From an uncultured Flavonifractor sp. (lineage in GTDB: Bacteria; Bacillota; Clostridia; Oscillospirales; Oscillospiraceae), in contig CANDFO010000103.1 of the NCBI GenBank assembly GCA_947384055.1, forward strand, positions 1 to 5,707: 5,707 bases of DNA, read 5' to 3'. Under the pieces are notes generated by a model. That model did not search any database. It was given only the letters and a program-made list of their open reading frames with translations, and was not told where the DNA came from. Positions 1-4,385 of the stretch are shown here, piece by piece (positions within the stretch are counted from its first letter, which is position 1; every line of letters begins with the position of its first letter). Position numbers and translations under genes: made by a program.

Positions 1-37
1 CGTTTTTGGGTACTTTTGCCGCGCGGCAAAAGTACCC
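1..37. repeat. Palindromic intergenic repeat, left copy
   Basis: Bases 8-37 form a perfect 30-bp palindrome whose 15-base half is GGGTACTTTTGCCGC, with no unpaired centre. It is preceded by TTTTT at 3-7. A diverged copy of the same design lies at the right end of the window in the opposite orientation: the outer edges TTTTTGGGTACTTTTGCC (left) and TTTTTGGTACTTTTTCC (right, minus strand) differ by one gap and one substitution. I infer a dispersed palindromic element of the REP or MITE-like kind. No coding function is likely, although reading frames run through it. Confidence 0.7.
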
Positions 38-41
38 GAGG

Positions 42-68
42 GGTCCGGGGGCGAGAAGCCCCCGGGCC
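42..68. repeat. GC-rich hairpin next to the left palindrome
   Basis: Bases 42-52 pair with 58-68 around the 5-base loop GAGAA. The stem is 11 bp with one G-U pair, and its core CCGGGGGC/GCCCCCGG is perfect. No T-run follows directly, so it is not a standard intrinsic terminator. It lies five bases inside the palindrome and may belong to the same repeat element, since the right-hand copy also has a GC-only hairpin on its inner side. Confidence 0.5.
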
Positions 69-72
69 GAAG

Positions 73-113
73 GGCAGCAGCGCGCTGCCATGCCGCCCCG
101 CCGGGCTTTTTTT
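73..113 (+). terminator. Weak terminator-like hairpins with T7 run
   Basis: Two small stems sit in tandem: GGCAGC/GCTGCC (73-78 with 84-89) and GCCC/GGGC (95-98 with 103-106). The second is followed at once by seven T residues (107-113). The last stem has only 4 bp, so efficiency is doubtful. If real, it would end transcription from a gene lying to the left of the window, before the dcd promoter. Confidence 0.35.
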
Positions 114-117
114 AAAG

Positions 118-148
118 CGGGACGGAAAAATGTTGCAAATCCGTCCCG
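118..148. promoter_or_regulatory. Inverted repeat enclosing the -35 box of dcd
   Basis: CGGGACGGA (118-126) pairs perfectly with TCCGTCCCG (140-148), leaving a 13-base interval that contains the -35 hexamer at 133-138. The position would suit an operator controlling the dcd-hflX promoter. The same 9-bp stem followed by TTT (149-151) could instead be a weak terminator for an upstream transcript. The symmetry is visible in the sequence; either role is inference. Confidence 0.35.
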
Positions 149-161
149 TTTCGGCTATACT
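133..161 (+). promoter_or_regulatory. Sigma-A-type promoter for dcd-hflX
   Basis: TTGCAA at 133-138 (4 of 6 matches to TTGACA) and TATACT at 156-161 (5 of 6 matches to TATAAT) are separated by exactly 17 bp. Transcription would begin near 167-169, giving a leader of about 30 bases before the dcd start. This also argues that the open frame upstream of base 198 is not translated. Confidence 0.72.
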
Positions 162-182
162 GGACATACTACTGGAGAGAGC

Positions 183-200
183 GGAGGGGCGGATAATATG
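183..200 (+). promoter_or_regulatory. Ribosome binding site that fixes the dcd start
   Basis: GGAGGGG at 183-189 lies 8 bases before the ATG at 198. The same frame is open back to base 6, where an ATG would add 64 residues encoded by the repeat region and promoter. The strong site here, the promoter just upstream and the family N-terminus (MILSD) all favour 198. Confidence 0.8.
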
Positions 201-740
201 ATCCTTTCTGATAAGGCGATCCTGGAGCGGCTGGAAAACGGAACGCTGTCCATTTCCCCCTTGGAGAGGGAACAGGTCCAGCCTGCCAGCGTGGACATCC
301 GCCTGGGCAATACCTTCTCCGTAATTGAGGACTCGCCCTCCGGCGTCATCACCATGCGCCAGGAGATCGCCTACAAGACCCTGCAAAGCGACGCCTACGT
401 GCTCCTGCCGGGGCAGTTCATCCTGGCCTCCACCATGGAGTACTTCGTCCTGCCCGGCGACCTCACCGCCTTTGTGGAGGGGCGGAGCTCCCTGGGGCGG
501 ATGGGGCTGTTTATCCAGAACGCGGGATGGGTGGACCCCGGCTTTGAGGGGGAAATCACCCTGGAGCTGTTCAACGCCAACCGCTGCGCCATCGAGCTGC
601 GGGCGGGGCGGCGGGTGGGACAGCTGGTTTTCGCCCGGATGGAGGGCGCGGCCACGCGGCCCTATCGCGGCAAGTACCAGGGGCAGAGGGGCGCCACGGG
701 GTCCAGGGTGTACCTGGACCAGGAAAAATTCGATATGTGA
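198..740 (+). CDS. dcd: dCTP deaminase, probably bifunctional (dUMP-forming)
   Basis: This 180-residue protein belongs to the trimeric dCTP deaminase/dUTPase fold family and is of normal length. Visible family motifs are QPASVDIRLG (28-37), EGRSSLGRMGLF (94-105), the NAGWVDPGFEG loop (108-118), TLELFN (121-126, where E123 aligns with the catalytic glutamate E138 of E. coli Dcd) and a C-terminal GKYQGQRGAT segment (158-167) that should close over the triphosphate. The AGWVDPGF loop resembles the Mycobacterium tuberculosis and Bacillus halodurans enzymes, which convert dCTP directly to dUMP by deamination plus pyrophosphate release. E. coli Dcd has AHRIDPGW there and makes dUTP. I therefore infer the bifunctional type, acting in the cytoplasm to feed thymidylate synthesis. 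hflX starts 9 bp after the stop, so the two are probably co-transcribed. Family identity is secure; bifunctionality rests on similarity from memory. Confidence 0.93.
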   Translation: MILSDKAILERLENGTLSISPLEREQVQPASVDIRLGNTFSVIEDSPSGVITMRQEIAYKTLQSDAYVLLPGQFILASTMEYFVLPGDLTAFVEGRSSLGRMGLFIQNAGWVDPGFEGEITLELFNANRCAIELRAGRRVGQLVFARMEGAATRPYRGKYQGQRGATGSRVYLDQEKFDM

Positions 741-749
741 AGGGAACCT

Positions 750-2057
750 ATGACAGAACAAGCTGAAATCAAAAAACCAAGAGACATCGTCATCCTGGCC
801 GGGCTCTCCAGCCCCCGGCTGGACGCCAAGGACAACGCCGACGAGGAGTCCATGGAGGAGCTGGAGGCCCTGGTGGAGACCGCCGGGGGCGAAGCGGCGG
901 CTTCCGTGCTGCAAAACCGGGCGTCTCCGGACCCCAGGACCTTCATCGGCGAGGGAAAAGCGGCGGAAATCAAAGAGCTGGTTAAGAACGAGGAGGCTAC
1001 CGCCGTCATCTTTGATAACGACCTGAGCCCCTCGCAGATGCGGGCGCTGACGGAGGAATTGGGGGTGCAGGTGCTGGACAGGAGCGCGCTGATCCTGGAT
1101 ATTTTCGCCCAGCGGGCCAGGACCCGGGAGGGGCGGCTGCAAGTGGAGCTGGCCCAGTACCAATACCTGCTGCCCCGCCTGACCGGCATGTGGACCCATC
1201 TGGAGCGGCAGGCCGGCACCAGCGGCAAAGGCCCCATCGGCTCCAAGGGCCCCGGCGAGACCCAATTGGAGACGGACCGGCGGCATATCCACCGGAAGAT
1301 CGACAAATTGAAGGAGGAATTGGAGGACGTCCGGCGCGTCCGGGGCACCCAGCGCCAGCGGCGGATGAAGAACGAGATACCGGTGGCGGCTATCGTAGGC
1401 TACACCAACGCCGGAAAATCCACCCTCCTCAACGCCCTCACCGGGGCGGACATCCCCGCCAACGACCGGCTGTTTGACACTCTGGACACCACCAGCCACC
1501 TCCTGACCGTCAGCGACACCCTGGACGTGGTCATCAGCGATACGGTGGGCTTTATCCGCAAGCTGCCCCATCAGCTGGTGGACGCCTTCAAGGCTACGCT
1601 GGAGGAATTGGAGTACGCCGACCTGCTGCTCCACGTCATCGACATCTCCAACCCCCACTGGCAGGAGCAGGCCCAGATCGTAGACAGTCTGATTGCGGAG
1701 CTGGGGGCGCAGCAGACGCCCTGCCTGCGGGTTTATAACAAATCCGACCTGTTCTGGGGGGATATCCGGCCCCACGGGGAGGATGCCGTAAACATTTCCG
1801 CCAAGACCGGGGAGGGCCTGGACGAGCTTCTCCGGGCGGTGGACAGGATATTGGACAAGGGGACCCGCCGGGTGGTGGTCCATCTGCCCTACGACAAGGG
1901 CGGGCTGCTGGACCTGCTGTACCGGGAGGCCAAGGTGGAGAGCGTGGAATACGCGGAGACCATCGACGTCGCCGCCGTGTGCAATCCCAGGGCCATTGGA
2001 GCCGTGAAACCCTATATCGAGGGCTGGGCGGAGCCGAGGGAACCCTGGGAGGACTGA
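750..2057 (+). CDS. hflX: Ribosome-associated GTPase HflX
   Basis: This 435-residue TRAFAC-class GTPase has the full HflX layout. The N-terminal HflX domain (about 10-150) includes FIGEGKAAEI (65-74), followed by the glycine-rich GTSGKGPIGSKGPGETQLE linker (156-174) and a basic coiled-coil helix (about 176-206). The G domain has G1 GYTNAGKS (217-224), G2 around DTLDTT (243-248), G3 DTVGF (264-268), G4 NKSD (330-333) and G5 SAK (350-352). A C-terminal domain runs from about 375. HflX binds the 50S subunit and splits stalled or hibernating 70S ribosomes during stress; in some Gram-positives it contributes to macrolide and lincosamide resistance. The start at 750 has a modest AAGGGA site about 4-5 bases upstream and sits 9 bp after dcd. 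The G2 region differs from the usual ATLDPTTR pattern, having DTLDTTSH, but no catalytic motif is missing. Confidence 0.96.
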   Translation: MTEQAEIKKPRDIVILAGLSSPRLDAKDNADEESMEELEALVETAGGEAAASVLQNRASPDPRTFIGEGKAAEIKELVKNEEATAVIFDNDLSPSQMRALTEELGVQVLDRSALILDIFAQRARTREGRLQVELAQYQYLLPRLTGMWTHLERQAGTSGKGPIGSKGPGETQLETDRRHIHRKIDKLKEELEDVRRVRGTQRQRRMKNEIPVAAIVGYTNAGKSTLLNALTGADIPANDRLFDTLDTTSHLLTVSDTLDVVISDTVGFIRKLPHQLVDAFKATLEELEYADLLLHVIDISNPHWQEQAQIVDSLIAELGAQQTPCLRVYNKSDLFWGDIRPHGEDAVNISAKTGEGLDELLRAVDRILDKGTRRVVVHLPYDKGGLLDLLYREAKVESVEYAETIDVAAVCNPRAIGAVKPYIEGWAEPREPWED

Positions 2058-2090
2058 CAGAGCCCCGCGCCTGTTTTTCGATCTGTGGAC

Positions 2091-2192
2091 GTATGCAGCT
2101 GGCATACAGCCACCGCATAAAATCAGTTATGCTGCGTCTCCTTTCCGATTTGTGACTTATTAGTTATAAATCGATTATGCTACGAACGATTA
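2091..2192. promoter_or_regulatory. Cluster of GCATA/TATGC and CGATT repeats, possible operators
   Basis: The spacer between hflX and the first XRE gene holds one inverted pair GTATGC (2091-2096) and GCATAC (2102-2107), a second pair GCATAA (2115-2120) and TTATGC (2127-2132), and a single TTATGC (2175-2180). The two TTATGC copies extend into a 9-of-10 direct repeat (2127-2136 and 2175-2184, 48 bp apart). CGATT also occurs three times (2146, 2172, 2187). Repeated short dyads upstream of small Cro/CI-type genes are typical of autoregulatory operators. The repeats are visible; the binding role is inferred. Confidence 0.45.
2142..2170 (+). promoter_or_regulatory. Possible promoter for the XRE gene pair
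   Basis: TATAAA at 2165-2170 is a good -10 box, with a poor -35 candidate TTTCCG at 2142-2147 and a 17-bp spacer. The segment 2141-2200 is only about 32% GC by hand count, far below the flanking genes. Transcription would start near 2177, inside the downstream TTATGC and CGATT repeats, a natural place for repression. An alternative -10 is TATGCT at 2176-2181. The exact boxes are uncertain. Confidence 0.35.
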
Positions 2193-2213
2193 GTCATGTA
2201 AAGAGGTAGTTTC

Positions 2214-2420
2214 ATGGAATATTACGAGCGAATAAAAGCTCTGCGGCTCGAAGCGGGACAGACCCAAACGCAGACCTCGGAGGCTATTGGGGTAACTCTG
2301 CGCCAATACCAGCGCTATGAAGCCGGAGAACAAAAGCCGGGATTTGATTATTTCTGCGCTCTGGCAGACCATTTTGGTGTCACGCTGGACTATCTTGCGT
2401 GCCGCACGGACCAGCGGTAG
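2214..2420 (+). CDS. Small XRE-family (Cro/CI-type) DNA-binding regulator 1
   Basis: This 68-residue protein is almost entirely one helix-turn-helix domain of the XRE/HTH_3 family. RIKALRLEAGQTQTQTSEAIGV (6-27) covers helix 1 and the start of the HTH, TLRQYQRYEAGEQKPGF (28-44) the recognition helix and turn, and LADHFGVTLDYLACRTD (50-66) the last helices. There is no additional sensor or dimerization domain. The start at 2214 has AAAGAGG ending 7 bases upstream. The 3' end lies 32 bp before the preferred start of a second XRE gene that is about 55% identical over 66 residues, so the two look like a tandem duplication. By hand count this gene is about 53% GC, below its neighbours, which suggests a different origin or relaxed constraint. 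It probably represses its own promoter and perhaps others; the target is unknown. Confidence 0.88.
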   Translation: MEYYERIKALRLEAGQTQTQTSEAIGVTLRQYQRYEAGEQKPGFDYFCALADHFGVTLDYLACRTDQR

Positions 2421-2441
2421 GGATGGAAACACTGGCGTGTC

Positions 2442-2455
2442 AAAGGGCAGTTATG
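2442..2455 (+). promoter_or_regulatory. Ribosome binding site deciding the XRE 2 start
   Basis: AAAGGG at 2442-2447 lies 5 bases before the ATG at 2453. Upstream in-frame ATGs at 2399 and 2423 are poorer. The first overlaps the end of XRE 1 and would add residues with no counterpart in the paralog. The second has a GGTAGGG run touching the start codon. Starting at 2453 also aligns MEF with the MEY start of the paralog. Confidence 0.65.
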
Positions 2456-2668
2456 GAATTTAAACAACGCTTGCGCCAGCTGCGCAAACAAAAAAAGGAA
2501 ACGCAGGCCCAGGCGGCTGCCGCAATCGGCTTGCAGCAGAGGCATTACCAGCGGTTTGAGCTGGGAGAAAATCTCCCGGGTTACGCCAATCTGATCGCCC
2601 TGGCAGACCATTTCGAGGTTACGCTGGATTATTTGATGTGCCGCACGGACGAGAACGTCCGGCCATAA
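2453..2668 (+). CDS. Small XRE-family (Cro/CI-type) DNA-binding regulator 2
   Basis: This protein has 71 residues from the preferred start, and 89 if the ATG at 2399 is used. It is again a single XRE/HTH_3 domain: RLRQLRKQKKETQAQAAAAIGL (6-27), the recognition region QQRHYQRFELGENLPGY (28-44), and LADHFEVTLDYLMCRTDEN (50-68). It aligns without gaps to the preceding gene, with 36 of 66 positions identical. Identity is strongest in the C-terminal 17 residues and weakest around the helix 2-3 linker and helix 1, so the two could bind related but distinct sites or form heterodimers. It probably shares a transcript with XRE 1. The acetyltransferase gene begins 15 bp after its stop, so read-through into that gene is likely. 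The regulatory target is unknown. Confidence 0.87.
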   Translation: MEFKQRLRQLRKQKKETQAQAAAAIGLQQRHYQRFELGENLPGYANLIALADHFEVTLDYLMCRTDENVRP

Positions 2669-2683
2669 GCAAGGAGGACCGCC

Positions 2684-3229
2684 ATGCCGGTATTAGAGAC
2701 AAAGCGAACCATCCTCCGCCCCTTCACCGAGGCGGACGCGCCGGACCTCTACGCCTACTGCAAAGATCCCCGCGTCGGCCCCATCGCGGGCTGGAAGCCC
2801 CATGAGAGCGTGGAGGAGAGCCGGGAGATCATCCGCACCGTCTTCTCCTCCCCCGACACCTTCGCTGTGGTGGACCGGGAGACCGGGCGGGCCATCGGCT
2901 CCGCCGGATTTGTCCATCATGGCAAGGCGTGGGACGGCGAAAAAAGTCTGGCTATCGGCTACGCCCTGTCCCCCGCATACTGGGGCCGGGGCATCATGCC
3001 GGAGGTGGTGGCGGAGCTGCTGCGGTACGGGTTCAAGGATATGGGCCTGGAGGAGGTCTGGTGCACCCACTACCGGGAGAACGCCCGGTCCCGGCGGGTG
3101 ATCGAGAAGTCCGGGTTCCTGTACGCCTTTACGGAAAACATTACCGACGAGTTCTACCCGGACCGGCCCACCTGCTTTTATTTCATGACCCGCTCTCAGT
3201 GGGAACAGAGGGGAGGCGCCCATGGATAG
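2684..3229 (+). CDS. GNAT-family N-acetyltransferase, RimJ/RimL type
   Basis: This 181-residue protein matches the Acetyltransf_3 branch of the GNAT superfamily, which transfers acetyl from acetyl-CoA to an amine. The N-terminus LETKRTILRPFTEADAPDLY (4-23) is the typical TxRLxLRP-like first strand and helix. IGSAGFVHH (71-79) and IGYALSPAYWGRGIMPEVV (91-109) follow, with WGRG forming the pyrophosphate-binding loop. NARSRRVIEKSGF (133-145) is the classic N-x-x-S-x-x-x-x-x-K-x-G-F signature. Length is normal. The ribosome binding site AAGGAGG (2671-2677) is excellent, 6 bases before the ATG. The stop codon overlaps the next gene by 8 bp. Substrate cannot be told: members acetylate ribosomal protein N-termini, antibiotics or small metabolites. 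Confidence 0.92.
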   Translation: MPVLETKRTILRPFTEADAPDLYAYCKDPRVGPIAGWKPHESVEESREIIRTVFSSPDTFAVVDRETGRAIGSAGFVHHGKAWDGEKSLAIGYALSPAYWGRGIMPEVVAELLRYGFKDMGLEEVWCTHYRENARSRRVIEKSGFLYAFTENITDEFYPDRPTCFYFMTRSQWEQRGGAHG

Positions 3230-3848
3230 CTATTTGGTCCCCGCCGGTTACGGCATGGCGGAATATGTGGAGAAGCGTTCCCGGTTCATCGGCCAGGTCT
3301 TCCGGGTGGAGACGGAGGAGGCCGCCCGGGAACAGCTCGAAAAAGTCCGCAAATGCTACCACGACGCCCGGCACAACTGCTGGTGCTATGTGCTGCGGGA
3401 GGGGAACGTCCTTCGCTACGGCGACGACGGCGAGCCCCAGGGAACTGCCGGACAGCCGATGCTGAACGTCTTCCTCAAAGAGGAGGTGACCAACGTCCTG
3501 TGCGTCGTGACCCGCTATTTCGGCGGCATCCTGCTGGGGGCGGGGGGGCTGACGCGGGCCTACGGCGGGACGGCCAAGCTGGCCCTGGACAATGCGGGCG
3601 TCAGCCGGATGCGCCTGTGGGCGGTGCTGGCGGCGCCGTGCCCCTATCCGCTCTATGAGCGGATGCGGCTCCTGGTGGAAAAATCCGGCGGGACGGTGCA
3701 GAACGCGGATTTCGCGGCGGACGTGCTGCTGACGGTGCTGATGCCATCGGAGAATGTGGCGGCGTTTCAGGAGAAGGTGACGGAGCTTTCCGCCGGCGGG
3801 ATCGAAGTCTTGGTGGAAGAGGAACAATTTCAGCCCGGTCCCGTCTGA
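3222..3848 (+). CDS. yigZ: YigZ / IMPACT-family protein (UPF0029)
   Basis: This 208-residue protein is full length for the bacterial YigZ (B. subtilis YvyE) family, related to eukaryotic IMPACT. The N-terminal UPF0029 domain shows EKRSRFIGQVF (17-27), HDARHNCWCYVL (47-58), DDGEPQGTAGQPML (68-81) and VTRYFGGILLGAGGLTRAYG (96-115), all hallmark motifs. The C-terminal part (about 135-205) corresponds to the ferredoxin-like DUF1949 domain. The biochemical role is not settled. Eukaryotic IMPACT regulates the translation stress kinase GCN2, and a link of the bacterial proteins to ribosomes or nucleic acids has been proposed from structure. The start at 3222 is backed by GAGGGGAGG (3208-3216), 5 bases upstream and inside the end of the acetyltransferase gene. 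The 8-bp overlap indicates translational coupling. Confidence 0.94.
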   Translation: MDSYLVPAGYGMAEYVEKRSRFIGQVFRVETEEAAREQLEKVRKCYHDARHNCWCYVLREGNVLRYGDDGEPQGTAGQPMLNVFLKEEVTNVLCVVTRYFGGILLGAGGLTRAYGGTAKLALDNAGVSRMRLWAVLAAPCPYPLYERMRLLVEKSGGTVQNADFAADVLLTVLMPSENVAAFQEKVTELSAGGIEVLVEEEQFQPGPV

Positions 3849-3874
3849 AAGAATGAAAATGTGAGGATGTCTAT

Positions 3875-4342
3875 ATGAAAATGCTTTTCAAGCAGCGCTT
3901 TTTTTCCTGGTTCGACAGCTATGATATCTATAATGAGGACGGAGAGACCCTTTTTACGGTGGAGGGCAAGCTCAGCTGGGGCCACTGCCTCCACATTCTG
4001 GACGCCTCCGGGCGGCAGATCGGCTCCGTTGAGGAAAAGGTCTTCACCCTGCTGCCGGAGTTCGAGCTATACGCCTATGGCGAGTATCTGGGGAAAATCC
4101 GGAAGGAATTTACCTTTCTGAGGCCCCGTTTCACCTTCGATTGCAGCGACTGGGAGGTGGAAGGGGAGTGGATGGAGTGGGATTACTCCATCACCAGTCC
4201 GTCCCAGGGCCTGGTGGCGGCTATCAGCAAGGAGCTGTGGCAGTGGACGGATACCTATGTCATCGACGTGCCGGACCCGGACAACGCCCTGTGCGCGCTG
4301 ATGGTGGTGCTGGCCATTGACGCGGAAAAATGCAGGGGGTAG
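3875..4342 (+). CDS. LURP-one-related / YxjI-like protein
   Basis: This 155-residue protein resembles the LURP-one-related family (LOR, formerly DUF567; B. subtilis YxjI), whose fold is a tubby-like beta barrel around a hydrophobic helix. The recognisable parts are the start MKMLFKQRFFSWFDSYDIYN (1-20), YDIYNEDGETLFTVEGKLSWGH (16-37), HILDASGRQIGSVEEKVF (40-57), YLGKIRKEF (71-79) and the late hydrophobic helix ALCALMVVLAIDA (138-150). It has seven tryptophans (12, 35, 93, 99, 102, 122, 124). There is no signal peptide. The family has no firm biochemical function; a lipid- or membrane-related role is suggested only by similarity to tubby and scramblases. The start at 3875 has GAGGA ending 7 bases upstream; an ATG two codons later is possible. 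It begins 26 bp after yigZ. Confidence 0.82.
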   Translation: MKMLFKQRFFSWFDSYDIYNEDGETLFTVEGKLSWGHCLHILDASGRQIGSVEEKVFTLLPEFELYAYGEYLGKIRKEFTFLRPRFTFDCSDWEVEGEWMEWDYSITSPSQGLVAAISKELWQWTDTYVIDVPDPDNALCALMVVLAIDAEKCRG

Positions 4343-4359
4343 CGGTTTTCCGCCGCCCC
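4336..4359. other. Hairpin across the stop codon of the YxjI-like gene
   Basis: GGGG (4336-4339) and GCGG (4342-4345) pair with CCGC (4350-4353) and CCCC (4356-4359) around a TTTT loop, with a 2x2 internal loop. No T-run follows, so it is not a normal terminator. It may stabilise or partly separate the mRNA segments before rarA. The role is uncertain. Confidence 0.3.
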
Positions 4360-4385
4360 AGGAAACTTGAGAGGAGTGACCGCCC

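Noticed and set aside
6..197. A 64-codon in-frame N-terminal extension of dcd beginning at base 6
   Set aside because: It would translate the palindrome, the hairpins and the promoter, has no family counterpart, and a strong ribosome binding site sits before the ATG at 198.
2055..2080. Intrinsic terminator after hflX ending in the TTTTT at 2074-2078
   Set aside because: Only a 4-bp ACAG/CTGT stem can be drawn before the T-run, which is too weak to call.
2399..2452. Upstream starts (2399 and 2423) for the second XRE gene
   Set aside because: They have poor ribosome binding sites and add residues with no match in the paralog; 2453 has better spacing and alignment.
2214..3229. Toxin-antitoxin module formed by the XRE pair and the acetyltransferase
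   Set aside because: Known GNAT toxins usually pair with ribbon-helix-helix antitoxins. This acetyltransferase is of the RimJ/RimL type with its own strong ribosome binding site, and it overlaps yigZ rather than the XRE genes.
2693..3827. Long minus-strand open frames opposite the acetyltransferase (2693-3223) and yigZ (3183-3827)
   Set aside because: They lie wholly opposite well-recognised + strand genes, are rich in Arg, Pro, His and Gly as expected for antisense of GC-rich genes, and show no known motif.
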